The notes beneath the pieces are model-generated. The model saw only the letters and a program-made list of their open reading frames with translations, had not been told where the DNA came from and did no database searches. From Deferrisoma camini S3R1 (GTDB lineage Bacteria > Desulfobacterota > Deferrisomatia > Deferrisomatales > Deferrisomataceae): a stretch of 64,000 bases of DNA. Shown here in pieces: positions 41,477 to 52,805 of the stretch. The stretch is from NCBI RefSeq assembly GCF_000526155.1, contig NZ_JAFN01000001.1, forward strand, positions 624,501 to 688,500, read 5' to 3'. Made by a program: the position numbers and the translations under genes. How positions within the stretch are numbered: the stretch's first letter is position 1; every line of letters begins with the position of its first letter.

Positions 41477-42170
41477 CCTTGGGACGGCCCCCGGCCGGTG
41501 GGTGGCGGTGGCCGGCTCCGCCCCGGGGCTTTCGTCCCTGCTGGAGCGGGGCACGTGGAAGGAGCTCGGCCGCCGGCCCGGCCGGGTCACCTTTCGGATC
41601 GAAACCCCCCGGGGACCCCTGTTCGCCAAGCGTTACGCCCCGGCCTCCCGTCTGAGGCTCGGCCGCACCCCCCACCGTGCCTTTGCCCGGGCGCGCCTGC
41701 TCCACGCCGCCGGCGTGTCCACCCCGGCGCCGTTGGGGCTGTACGTGAGGGGCCGTCTCTGGCCCCGGGAGGCGGTGCTGGTGACCGGGTGGCTGGAGGA
41801 TGCGGTGCCCTGGGCACGGTTCCTCCGGGAGGTGGCTTCGGAGCGGGAGAACGGGGCCGCGGCCGTGGCGGCCCTGGTGGCCCACCTGCACCGATTGGGG
41901 TGGGCCCACTCGAGCCTGACGGAGCATCTGGTGTTCGCCCGGCACCGGGGGGGATACCGGCCGTTCCTGCTGGGGCCCGAAGGGGTGGTCCGGCCGGCCA
42001 CGCGGCGGCGTCGGGTGGGCAACCTGGCGGAGCTGGCCCGGGAGGTCTCCCCGGAGACCCTGGGGCTGCGGGAGCGCTGGGCGGGGCTGCGGGCCTACGG
42101 GGCGGTCCTCGGCCTGGAGCGGGAGGCGCTGCGCCGGTTGTGGCGGGAGGTCCGGAGGGCCGGGGTATGA
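41460..42170 (+). CDS. Kdo/WaaP-type kinase-fold protein, probable pseudokinase
   Basis: 236 residues from a TTG 17 bp inside rfaE1. It resembles the lipopolysaccharide kinase (KdkA/WaaP/InaA) fold: RGPLFAKRYAP has the likely ATP-lysine, a helix LLHAAGVSTPAPLGL follows, and LVAHLHRLGWAHSSLTEHLVF (about 138) is the catalytic-loop position. There the expected H-G/R-D is HSS, so the catalytic Asp is missing, and the DxD/DFG region reads FLLGPEGVV without a clear Asp. The family phosphorylates Kdo or heptose of the core. If the alignment is right, this member is inactive or noncanonical. Confidence 0.7.
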   Translation: MGRRPDLGTAPGRWVAVAGSAPGLSSLLERGTWKELGRRPGRVTFRIETPRGPLFAKRYAPASRLRLGRTPHRAFARARLLHAAGVSTPAPLGLYVRGRLWPREAVLVTGWLEDAVPWARFLREVASERENGAAAVAALVAHLHRLGWAHSSLTEHLVFARHRGGYRPFLLGPEGVVRPATRRRRVGNLAELAREVSPETLGLRERWAGLRAYGAVLGLEREALRRLWREVRRAGV

Positions 42171-42231
42171 ACCCGGCGACAAGATCGGCTCGTTTTTCCG
42201 GAGATCCCCCGGTCTGGGAGGAGGGGAGCGC

Positions 42232-42789
42232 GTGAGCCGCCCTAGGCCGCCGGAGCCGGCGTTCGTGGTGATGGGGGTGCTGGTGGCCGCGGCGGTGGAC
42301 CCGGGCGCCGTGATGGACCGCATCGAGGCCGGGTTCGGACCGGCCCGGTCCTCCACGCCGTGGCTGCCCTTCGACTCGACCCGGTACTACGAGCGGGAGA
42401 TGGGCCCGGGCATCCGCCGCGCATTCCTCTGGCTGGGGGAGCCGGTGGACCCCTCGACCCTGGCCGACCTGAAGGAGCGCTCCAACCGCCTGGAGGGCGC
42501 GTGGACGGACCCGCAGGGGCGACGCCGGGTCAACCTGGATCCGGGCGTCCTGGGGCTCGCGAACCTGGTCCTGGCCACCGGCAAGCCCGCGGCCCACCGC
42601 GTCTACCTGGCCCGGGGCATCTACGCCGAGGTGGAGTACCGGTTCGAGCGGGGTTCGTTCCGTCCCCTGCCGTGGACCTATCCCGACTACCGGGCCCCAG
42701 AGACGATCGCGTTTTTCAACCGGGTGCGCGAGTCGTACCGCCAATGGCGGGCGCGGCGCGCCCCAAGCGCTGAGGAACGATCCCCATGA
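42232..42789 (+). CDS. DUF4416 family protein
   Basis: 185 residues from a GTG with GGAGGGGAG upstream. The family's conserved blocks are visible: FDSTRYYEREMG (about 46), LGEPVDPSTLADLKERSNRLE and RRVNLDPGVLGLANLVLAT (about 100), then YARGIYAEVEY-type LARGIYAEVEYRFERG. The function is unknown; members are common in Desulfobacterota and related phyla, often near yicC. The last 4 bp overlap the yicC start (ATGA). Confidence 0.88.
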   Translation: MSRPRPPEPAFVVMGVLVAAAVDPGAVMDRIEAGFGPARSSTPWLPFDSTRYYEREMGPGIRRAFLWLGEPVDPSTLADLKERSNRLEGAWTDPQGRRRVNLDPGVLGLANLVLATGKPAAHRVYLARGIYAEVEYRFERGSFRPLPWTYPDYRAPETIAFFNRVRESYRQWRARRAPSAEERSP

Positions 42790-43670
42790 TCCGGAGCATG
42801 ACAGGGTACGGCCGGGCCGAGGCCGAGGTGCTGGGAAGGTGGCTCACGGTCGAGATCAAGACCGTCAACCACCGGTTCTTGAACTTCAACGCACGGCTGC
42901 CCGGCGATCTGCAGCGGTTCGAGCATCAGATCCTCGGCCGGGTGAAGGAGCGGCTCCAGAGGGGCCAGGTGAACCTGTTCGCCGGCTGGGACGCGGCAGG
43001 GGCCGAGTGCCCGCCCGTGGTGATCAACCGCGAGGCGGCCCGGCGGGCGGCCGACCTGCTCCAGGAGGTGGCCCGGCACGTGGGCATCGAGGCCGAGGTT
43101 CGGCTGGAGCACCTGCTCGCGTTCCCCGCCGTGACCATGCCCGGGGGGCTGGCCGCGGACGCCGAGACCCTGTGGGAGGGGGTGGCGGCCCTGGTGGATC
43201 AGGCCCTGCAGGATCTGCAGGCCTTCCGGGAGCGGGAGGGGAACGATCTGGCCCGGGACATGGGTGAGCGGGTGGACGCCATCGAGGCCCACGTGGCCGA
43301 GATCGATCGGCTGCGGCCGGGGGTGCTCGAGGCCTACCGGGAGCGGCTCGCCCGCCGGGTCGAGGAGCTGGCCAGGGAGGTGCCGGAGGGGGACCTCCAC
43401 GCCCGGCTGGCCATGGAGGTGGCCCTGTTCGCCGACCGGAGCGACATCTCCGAGGAGGTGGTGCGGCTGCGCAGCCACATCGAGAAGTTCCGGGAGCTCC
43501 TGGCGGCAGGCGGCGTGGTGGGCCGGAAGCTGGAGTTCCTGCTCCAGGAGATGAACCGCGAGACCAACACCATCGGCTCCAAGGCCTCGGACGCCGAGAT
43601 CAGCCGCCGTGTAGTGGACATCAAGGCCGAGCTCGAGAAGATCCGGGAGCAGGTGCAGAATGTGGAGTGA
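42786..43670 (+). CDS. yicC: YicC-family endoribonuclease
   Basis: 294 residues. YicC N-terminal domain MIRSMTGYGRAEAEV and VEIKTVNHRFLNFNARLP; C-terminal DUF1732 end with LAMEVALFADRSDISEEVVRLRSHIEKF and FLLQEMNRETNTIGSKASD (about 250). The E. coli YicC is an endoribonuclease. It is the last gene of the long plus-strand block; no terminator hairpin with a T-run follows. In many genomes gmk (guanylate kinase) comes next, but here a repeat-filled gap and dnaE follow. Confidence 0.93.
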   Translation: MIRSMTGYGRAEAEVLGRWLTVEIKTVNHRFLNFNARLPGDLQRFEHQILGRVKERLQRGQVNLFAGWDAAGAECPPVVINREAARRAADLLQEVARHVGIEAEVRLEHLLAFPAVTMPGGLAADAETLWEGVAALVDQALQDLQAFREREGNDLARDMGERVDAIEAHVAEIDRLRPGVLEAYRERLARRVEELAREVPEGDLHARLAMEVALFADRSDISEEVVRLRSHIEKFRELLAAGGVVGRKLEFLLQEMNRETNTIGSKASDAEISRRVVDIKAELEKIREQVQNVE

Positions 43671-43714
43671 GGGCGGTCCACGGTCGCCGGTCCACGGTCC
43701 GGGCAACGGCTGGG

Positions 43715-44049
43715 CCTCCCAGCCTCCCAGCTTCCCGGCCTTCTAGCCTTCTAGCATTCTATTAACCCGGCGGATAAACAGGCGCTATCGCTCCCTGCTC
43801 GGCGGGGCAAGGGACCTGTCGGAGAGCCGGGCGCGGCCCCTTAGCTCGCCGCGCAGTGTCTCTGATGCTTGGACCGCGAAATGGTTCGGATTCCACATAG
43901 TTGCCATGAAACCAGATCTTCAGTCCCGTGCCTGCGCGGCGAATCTCAATGCCCGGCTTCGCGCCCGGCCGGAGGCAGGTCCCTTGCCCCGCCCTCCAAG
44001 GTGACGCGCCTATTTTGTCGCCGGGTTAACTAGCTTTCCAGCCTTCCAG
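43715..44049. repeat. Octamer array before dnaE, interrupted by the inverted-repeat element
   Basis: Eight 8-bp units of the form CYTYCYRG run up to 12 bp before the dnaE ATG. Five complete units fill 43715-43754. The sixth begins CATTCTA at 43755-43761 and is completed by the G at 44033, after the inserted element and a second CTA. Two more units follow at 44034-44049. With the element and one CTA removed the 8-bp period is exact. Confidence 0.85.
43762..44029. mobile_element. 268-bp MITE-like inverted-repeat element with CTA target duplication
   Basis: Ends are perfect 11-bp inverted repeats, TTAACCCGGCG (43762-43772) and CGCCGGGTTAA (44019-44029), which continue imperfectly to about 50 bp. 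A second perfect pair, GGCGGGGCAAGGG (43801-43813) and CCCTTGCCCCGCC (43981-43993), marks the inner end of the arms. CTA lies directly outside both ends (43759-43761 and 44030-44032). No protein frame is credible inside. A transposase acting in trans is inferred. Confidence 0.8.
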
Positions 44050-44060
44050 CCGAGAATCCC

Positions 44061-47555
<3,495 letters not shown>

Positions 47556-47622
47556 CGGCTCCCGCCCCGATGGGGCGGCTCTTCGCCTTGAGGGTCGGAC
47601 GGGCCTGGGGTACGATCCGCAC

Positions 47623-47961
47623 ATGACCCGAACGCATCCCCACGTCGATCTGCTCCACGAGTTCCACAGGGGCCGGCTCTCGCGCAACCGGGCCTTCGAG
47701 CGGTTCCAGGACCCGGCCGTGCGCCGGACCTGGAGGCTGTACCGGACCCTCTGCAGCCTGGCCCGGGACCTGGCCGAGCCCGGCACCCGGGTGCGGGTGC
47801 GCGACCACGGAAACCCGGGCGGCCGGGCCCTGGTGGTGGAGCGGCCGCGCCACCGCTACCGCCGGGTGGTGCTGGTGCCGGACTGGGCCCTGGGGTTCTG
47901 GCTCACCCACCTGGCCCCGCGCCCCGCACCCGACCTGCGGACCCTGGTGCCCCGGCCGTGA
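47623..47961 (+). CDS. Small Arg-rich protein, function unknown
   Basis: 112 residues, with 16 or more Arg and no signal peptide or membrane segment. The visible parts are an N-terminal helix region (HPHVDLLHEFHRGRLSRNRAF) and a beta-like C-terminal half (RVRVRDHGNPGGRALVVERP). I do not recognise it. The stop overlaps the start of the cysteine desulfurase gene (GTGA), which favours a real gene. Codon use matches its neighbours. Confidence 0.6.
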   Translation: MTRTHPHVDLLHEFHRGRLSRNRAFERFQDPAVRRTWRLYRTLCSLARDLAEPGTRVRVRDHGNPGGRALVVERPRHRYRRVVLVPDWALGFWLTHLAPRPAPDLRTLVPRP

Positions 47962-49151
47962 CCTCCCGACCGACGACCCTTTCGACGCCTCCGGTCACGC
48001 GCTCGTACCTGGACTGGAACGCCTCCGCCCCCCTGCGGCCCGAGGCCCGGGCGGCCCTGCTGGAGGCCCTGGACCGGTTCGGGAACCCCTCGAGCATCCA
48101 CGCCGAGGGGCGCGAGGCCCGGGCCCTGGTGGACGGGGCCCGGGACGCGGTGGCCGCGTTCCTGGGGTGCCGCCCCTCCGAGGTGGTGTTCACCAGCGGC
48201 GGCACCGAGGCCAACGCCCTGGCCCTTCGGAGCCTGGCCCGGTCGGCGGCCCATCGGTCCTTTGCGGCCGCCCGGGTGGAGCACCCCAGCGTGCTGCGGA
48301 CGCTGGAGCACATGGAGGCCCAGGGGTGGACGGCGTGCTGGCTGCCGGTGGACCCGGAGGGTCGGGTGGGGGTGGGCGGCATCTCCGGGCCCCTGGGGTT
48401 CGGGACCCTCCAGGCCGCCAACCACGAGACCGGCACGATCCAGCCGGTCGGGGAGTTCGCCGAGGCCATGGCCCGCGCCGGGGCGGCCTGGCACTGCGAC
48501 GCGGTACAGGCCTGGGGCCGGCTGGATCTCCGGGCGGCCGACCTGGGGTGCGCCACGGCGAGCCTGTCGGGGCACAAGCTCGGGGCCCCCAAGGGGGTGG
48601 GGGCCCTGTACGTACGGGACGGCACCGAGCTGGAGCCGTTGCTCCGGGGGGGCGGCCAGGAGAGGGGCCGCCGGGCGGGCACGGAGAACGTGCCGGGCAT
48701 CGCGGCCCTGGGGGCGGCCTGCCAGGCGGCGCTCCAGGACCGGGACGCGGACCGGCGCTGGGTCCGTGGGCTCACCGAGCGCATCCGGGCCGAGGTGCGT
48801 CGGATGGCTCCCCTGGGGCGGGTCAACGGCCCCGAGGACCCGGACGGCCGCCTGCCCAACACGCTGAACCTGAGTTTTCCGGGGGTGGAGGGGGAGACCT
48901 TGGTGCAGGCCCTGGACCTGGAGGGGGTGGCCGTGTCGGCCGGGTCGGCGTGCACCTCCGGGGCCACCGAACCCTCGCCCGTGCTCCAGGCCATGGGGCT
49001 GTCGGCGTGGAGGGTGAAAAACGCGATCCGCGTGAGCCTCGGGCCGGCCACCCGTCCCGAGGACGTGGACCGCTTCCTCTCCGCCCTGGCCACGGTGCTC
49101 CGCCGTCTGGGGGCGCTGGGCGAAAGCGATCCCGGCGATCGAGCCGGGTGA
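47958..49151 (+). CDS. Cysteine desulfurase (NifS/IscS type)
   Basis: 397 residues from an overlapping GTG. Class V aminotransferase signatures: YLDWNASAPLRPEARAAL at the start, GGTEANALAL (about 77), the PLP lysine in ATASLSGHKLGAPKGVGAL (about 203) and the active-site cysteine in SAGSACTSGATEPS (about 332). It supplies sulfane sulfur from cysteine. The next gene is mnmA, so sulfur delivery for tRNA 2-thiouridine is likely; FeS assembly is also possible. The two genes are 375 bp apart, with a structured region between. Confidence 0.92.
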   Translation: MTSRPTTLSTPPVTRSYLDWNASAPLRPEARAALLEALDRFGNPSSIHAEGREARALVDGARDAVAAFLGCRPSEVVFTSGGTEANALALRSLARSAAHRSFAAARVEHPSVLRTLEHMEAQGWTACWLPVDPEGRVGVGGISGPLGFGTLQAANHETGTIQPVGEFAEAMARAGAAWHCDAVQAWGRLDLRAADLGCATASLSGHKLGAPKGVGALYVRDGTELEPLLRGGGQERGRRAGTENVPGIAALGAACQAALQDRDADRRWVRGLTERIRAEVRRMAPLGRVNGPEDPDGRLPNTLNLSFPGVEGETLVQALDLEGVAVSAGSACTSGATEPSPVLQAMGLSAWRVKNAIRVSLGPATRPEDVDRFLSALATVLRRLGALGESDPGDRAG

Positions 49152-49288
49152 TCCGCGCCGCGACGCAACGAGGATCCTGTGGGAAAAAGGGTTGCGAGAT
49201 AGGAAAAAAAGATAGTGCTGCGTCCGACGATGGGACGAAGGGCCGACTTCCCAGTGTCATGGTTCGCAAGTTCGTGCACTTGCCGAGG

Positions 49289-49447
49289 GGTGGGGCTGGG
49301 GGCCCCTCCTTCGCTGAACGGCCTCGCAGGGGCCGCCTCGGCGCGGTTCGCTGCGGCGCGTGAGGGCACGCGCCGCGGCCGCTCCCCTGGCGCCGGGCGG
49401 CCCGGGCTGCTCGGCCGTCGCGCTTCGTCGGAGCCCCCAGCCCCACC
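49289..49447. other. 159-nt nested foldback, possible structured RNA or degraded element
   Basis: Nested inverted repeats share one axis: a perfect 15-bp outer pair (49289-49303 with 49433-49447, GGTGGGGCTGGGGGC and complement), ACGGCC/GGCCGT (49318-49323 and 49413-49418), CAGGGG/CCCCTG (49327-49332 and 49384-49389), and a perfect 10-bp apical stem GCGGCGCGTG/CACGCGCCGC (49353-49362 and 49367-49376) with an AGGG loop. The whole forms a rod. A 6S-like RNA or a foldback element are both possible. Confidence 0.5.
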
Positions 49448-49486
49448 GCCGAAATGGGTATACTTTTTTGCGTAATGGAACACTAG

Positions 49487-49510
49487 CGTCCCAGACTCTC
49501 AGCTTTCCAG
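49487..49510. repeat. 8-bp-period array (complement orientation) upstream of mnmA
   Basis: Three octamers, CGTCCCAG, ACTCTCAG and CTTTCCAG, end 16 bp before the mnmA ATG. Same family and same orientation relative to the gene as before lexA, dnaE and purH. Confidence 0.7.
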
Positions 49511-49526
49511 CCTCCCCGCAGATACC

Positions 49527-50573
49527 ATGCGCATCGCCGTGGCCATGAGCGGGGGGGTGGACTCCTCCACCGCCGCGGCCCTGCTCCTGGAGCAGGGCCA
49601 TGAGGTGGTGGGGTTCACCCTCAAGGTGTGGGACCGCTCCCGGTGCTGCTCCCTCGACGACGTGGAGGACGCCCGGCGGGTGGCGGCCCGGCTGGGCATC
49701 CCCTTTTACGTGCTCGACGCCCACGACGTGTTCGAGCGCGAGGTGGTGGAACCGTTCACGGCCGAGTATGCTTCCGGTCGCACCCCCAACCCGTGCGTGT
49801 GGTGCAACCGCCGGGTGAAGTTCCGATGGCTCGTGGAGCGGGTCCGGCCGCTGGGGTGCGAGCTCGTGGCCACCGGGCACTACGCCCGGCTGGAGGTGTC
49901 GGGGGGCCGGGTGCGGCTCCGCAAGGGCGTGGACCCCCGCAAGGACCAGAGCTACTTCCTCGTGCCGGAGCGCCCTGGGGACCTGGAGCGGGTCCGGTTC
50001 CCCGTGGGCGGGCTGACCAAGGAGCAGGTGCGGGGTCGGGCCGAGGCCCTGGGGCTGCCGGTCTCGTCCAAAGCCGAGAGCCAGGACGTGTGCTTTCTGC
50101 CCGACGGGGATCTGGCCGGGTTCCTCGAGCGCCGGCTGGGCCCGGCCCGGCCCGGCCCCATCGTGGACCCCGAGGGCCGGGTGGTGGGGACCCACCGGGG
50201 CCAGTGGGCGTACACCGTGGGCCAGCGCCGGGGCCTGGGGATCTCGGCGGCCGAGCCCCTCTACGTGGTGCGGCGGGAGGCCCGGGAGAACCGGCTGGTG
50301 GTGGGCCCCCGGTCGGCCCTGCTCGCCTCGGAGATGGAAGTGGAAGAACTCGTGTGGTTACATGGAGTAATGGAAGAAGAGCTCGAGTGTGGGGTGAAGA
50401 TCCGATCCACCGCCCCGGAGGTGCGCTGCATCGTGCGGCCCGGCCCGGGCCGGGCGCGCGTGCGGTTCGCGGAGCCCCAGTTCGGCGTGGCGCCGGGCCA
50501 GTTCGCCGCCTTCTACCGGGGCGACGAGGTCCTGGGCGGTGGTTGGATCCGGGAGGCCCGGCCCGATGAATGA
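49527..50573 (+). CDS. mnmA: tRNA-specific 2-thiouridylase MnmA
   Basis: 348 residues. PP-loop AVAMSGGVDSSTAAALL at the start; the first catalytic Cys in TPNPCVWCNRRVKF (about 92); RKDQSYFL (about 147); and the second catalytic Cys in KAESQDVCFLPDGD (about 192). The C-terminal beta-barrel contains VGQRRGLGI. It thiolates U34 of tRNA-Lys/Glu/Gln at C2, using sulfur passed from a cysteine desulfurase like the one upstream. The stop overlaps the mtaB start region by 8 bp. Confidence 0.95.
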   Translation: MRIAVAMSGGVDSSTAAALLLEQGHEVVGFTLKVWDRSRCCSLDDVEDARRVAARLGIPFYVLDAHDVFEREVVEPFTAEYASGRTPNPCVWCNRRVKFRWLVERVRPLGCELVATGHYARLEVSGGRVRLRKGVDPRKDQSYFLVPERPGDLERVRFPVGGLTKEQVRGRAEALGLPVSSKAESQDVCFLPDGDLAGFLERRLGPARPGPIVDPEGRVVGTHRGQWAYTVGQRRGLGISAAEPLYVVRREARENRLVVGPRSALLASEMEVEELVWLHGVMEEELECGVKIRSTAPEVRCIVRPGPGRARVRFAEPQFGVAPGQFAAFYRGDEVLGGGWIREARPDE

Positions 50574-51882
50574 CCGGCCGCCCCGGGTCAGCGTGGCCAC
50601 GGTGGGCTGCAAGGTGAACCGGTTCGAGTCCGAGGCCCTGGAGCAGTCCCTCAGACAGCGGGGGTTCCAGGTGGTGGGCCCGGGCGAGGCGGCCGACGTG
50701 GTGATCGTCAACTCCTGCACTGTGACCCACCGGTCCGACCGGGACACCCGGGCCCTGGTGCGGCGGGCCCGGCAGGCCCATCCGGGGGCCCGGATCGTGG
50801 TGACCGGGTGCTATGCCCAGGTGGCGCCCCAGGATCTGGTGGACGTGGGCGCCGACCTGGTGGTGGGCACCGGCGCCAAGATGTCGGTGCCCGACCTGTT
50901 GGAGCGCGGGGCCTGCGGGGTGCACCGGGACGAGCCGGCCGATCCCGTGTCCGGCCGGTTCCCCGAGGTGCGGGGCCTGCGGGGCCGGGCCCGGGCGTAC
51001 CTCAAGGTGCAGGACGGGTGCGAGGCGTTCTGCGCCTACTGCATCGTGCCCTACGCCCGCGGCCCCTCCCGCAGCCTGCCGCTGGATCGGGTGCGGGAGG
51101 GGCTGGCCTCCCTGGGGCGGGCGGGGTACCGGGAGGTGGTCCTGACCGGCGTGCACCTGGGGCTGTGGGGCCGCGACCTCGACCCGCCCCGGCCGCTCGA
51201 GGCCCTGCTCGATGCGGCCGAGTCCTCGGGGATCCCCCGGGTGCGGCTCTCGAGCCTCGAGCCCGGCGAGCTCACCCCGGCCGTGGTGGACCGGCTGGCC
51301 CGGTCCGATGTGCTCTGCCCCCACGTGCACGTCCCGGTCCAGTCCGGGTCCGACCGGATCCTCGCGGCCATGGGTCGGCCCTACGGGGCGGACCGGGTCC
51401 GGGAGCGGGTCGGCGATCTGGCCGGCCGGATCGAAGGGGTGTGCATCGGAATGGACCTGATCGTGGGGTTTCCGGGGGAAGGGGAGGCGGAGTTCGAGGA
51501 GACGGTGAGGTTGGTGGAAGAGCTGCCCGTGGCGTACCTGCACGTGTTCCCCTTCAGCCCGCGGCGGGGCACCCGGGCCTGGGACCTGCCCGGCCGGGTC
51601 CCGCCGGGGGTGATCAAGCGGAGGGCAGCCCGTCTGCGGAGCCTGTCCCAGGAGAAACGGCAGGCCTTTCGGCGCAGCCAGGTGGGCCGGGTGCTCCCGG
51701 CCCTTGCCGAGGGCCCGGCCCGCGGCGGGGCGGCCCTGCGATTTCGCACCCGAAACTACCTGGCCGTCCAGGTGGACTGGCAGGGGCCCCGGCCGGTGGA
51801 CGAGGTGCCGGTGCGGGTCGACGCCCTGGACGGCGACGTTCTCCGGGGTACGCTCGTTCCGGACGACGCGTGCGAGGAGTGA
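50566..51882 (+). CDS. mtaB: tRNA (t6A37) methylthiotransferase MtaB
   Basis: 438 residues from the ATG at 50566. MTTase N-domain with three cluster cysteines (ATVGCKVNRFES, VNSCTVTHRSD, VVTGCYAQVAP). Radical-SAM CxxxCxxC reads CEAFCAYCIVPYARG (about 149). A C-terminal TRAM domain (about 370 on) contains RTRNYLAVQV. The TVTHRSDRD and GLRGRARAYLKVQDGC blocks fit MtaB rather than MiaB or RimO. It makes ms2t6A37 in tRNA. Overlaps mnmA, so two tRNA-modifying enzymes are coupled. Confidence 0.92.
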   Translation: MNDRPPRVSVATVGCKVNRFESEALEQSLRQRGFQVVGPGEAADVVIVNSCTVTHRSDRDTRALVRRARQAHPGARIVVTGCYAQVAPQDLVDVGADLVVGTGAKMSVPDLLERGACGVHRDEPADPVSGRFPEVRGLRGRARAYLKVQDGCEAFCAYCIVPYARGPSRSLPLDRVREGLASLGRAGYREVVLTGVHLGLWGRDLDPPRPLEALLDAAESSGIPRVRLSSLEPGELTPAVVDRLARSDVLCPHVHVPVQSGSDRILAAMGRPYGADRVRERVGDLAGRIEGVCIGMDLIVGFPGEGEAEFEETVRLVEELPVAYLHVFPFSPRRGTRAWDLPGRVPPGVIKRRAARLRSLSQEKRQAFRRSQVGRVLPALAEGPARGGAALRFRTRNYLAVQVDWQGPRPVDEVPVRVDALDGDVLRGTLVPDDACEE

Positions 51883-51887
51883 GCCAC

Positions 51888-52586
51888 ATGGACATGGAAC
51901 GGCGGGAACACCTGCGGGGGCTCGAGGAGGCGCTGGGGTACCTGTTCGAGAACCCCGGGCTCCTGGACCAGGCCCTGACCCACAAGTCCTACGCCAACGA
52001 GCAGGGCCGGGGGGTCCGGGACAACGAACGGCTGGAGTTCCTGGGCGACGCGGTGCTGGACCTGGTGGTCTCCCACCTGCTGTTCGACCTGCGGCCGCGC
52101 CTGAGCGAGGGCAAGATGTCGAAGGTCCGGGCGTTCCTGGTGAGCGAGACCAGCCTGGCCGAGGTGGCCCGGTCGTTCGGCCTGGGCGGCTACCTGCGGC
52201 TGGGCAAGGGCGAGGAGCAGACCGGCGGGCGGACGAAGCCCTCGATCCTCTCGGGCGCGTTGGAGGCCCTGATCGCGGCCATCTACCTGGACGGCGGGTT
52301 CGACCTGGCCCGGGAGTTCGTGGACGCCGTGTTCCGGCCCTTGCTGGAGGTGGAGGGGCCCAGCGGGCTCGATCGGGACTACAAGACCCGGCTCCAGGAG
52401 CACTGCCAAGGCCGGTACGGCAGCGCCCCCACCTACCGCCTCGTGGGCGAGTGGGGCCCCGACCACGACAAGACCTTCGAGGTGGAGATCCGTCTGGGCA
52501 ACCGGGTCCTGGGCAAGGGGCGGGGCCGGAGCAAGAAGGAGGCCGAGCAGCGCGCGGCCCAGGACGCCCTGGCGCTGTTGGGATGA
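51888..52586 (+). CDS. rnc: Ribonuclease III
   Basis: 232 residues from the ATG at 51888 (a second ATG is at 51894). The RNase III signature NERLEFLGDAVLDLVVS (about 44) carries catalytic acidic residues, with further ones in the EALIAAIYLDGGF helix (about 125). The dsRNA-binding domain fills about 158-230, with YRLVGEWGPDHDKTFEVEI and GRSKKEAEQRAAQDAL. It processes rRNA precursors and structured RNAs. It follows mtaB by 5 bp. Confidence 0.96.
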   Translation: MDMERREHLRGLEEALGYLFENPGLLDQALTHKSYANEQGRGVRDNERLEFLGDAVLDLVVSHLLFDLRPRLSEGKMSKVRAFLVSETSLAEVARSFGLGGYLRLGKGEEQTGGRTKPSILSGALEALIAAIYLDGGFDLAREFVDAVFRPLLEVEGPSGLDRDYKTRLQEHCQGRYGSAPTYRLVGEWGPDHDKTFEVEIRLGNRVLGKGRGRSKKEAEQRAAQDALALLG

Positions 52587-52591
52587 TTTCC

Positions 52592-52623
52592 GCTGGGAGG
52601 CTAGGCAGCTGGGCGGCCGGGCG
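52592..52623. repeat. 8-bp-period array just after rnc
   Basis: Four exact octamers (GCTGGGAG, GCTAGGCA, GCTGGGCG, GCCGGGCG) begin 5 bp after the rnc stop, in the forward orientation typical of positions after stop codons. The remaining 180 bp to the convergent flavoprotein gene hold no gene or clear terminator that I can see. Confidence 0.75.
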
Positions 52624-52805
52624 GCTCTCGAACCACGCCAAAGCCTGGGGACCTGGGGCCTGGTAACGGATCTGAGGTCCCAAGTTTTCTAGAAACCTTG
52701 AAGGGCAAAACTTGTTGCAAATGCGTCAAGTTTTTGCGTGGGAGCGCAGTTCCCTTGCTCCGGTTCCCCATGCCTCGGCGGTCTGAGGCGGAGCCTCGCT
52801 AGGTT

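Larger units (their letters stand above)
43671..44060. other. Intergenic stretch with octamer array and inserted inverted-repeat element, no gene
   Basis: The gap opens with a 14-bp-period repeat (43675-43701, units GGTCCACGGTC). Then come six 8-bp units (43715-43761), the 268-bp inverted-repeat element (43762-44029) and the rest of the octamer array (44030-44049). I see no gene. Confidence 0.75.
49152..49526. other. Intergenic stretch with long foldback and octamer array, no protein gene
   Basis: The first 90 bp are AT-rich in part (AGGAAAAAAAGATAG at 49201). A 159-nt foldback fills 49289-49447. A TATACT box at 49459-49464 and T6 at 49464-49469 follow, then a complementary octamer array (49487-49510). 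I see no convincing reading frame. A -10 box for mnmA may be the TATACT, but a matching -35 is not evident. Confidence 0.6.

Noticed and set aside
22842-43670. The glycosyltransferase block as an O-antigen or capsule locus
   Set aside because: No flippase, polymerase, chain-length regulator or ABC exporter is encoded; heptose genes and WaaE/WaaG-like enzymes fit core oligosaccharide better.
43715-43761. Octamer arrays as a CRISPR array
   Set aside because: The period is 8 bp with no spacers, and no cas gene is present.
49464-49475. A TTACGCA-like half-site (minus strand) before mnmA, resembling the lexA direct repeat
   Set aside because: Only one half-site is present and mnmA is not an SOS gene. 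A single 7-bp match in 64 kb is expected by chance.
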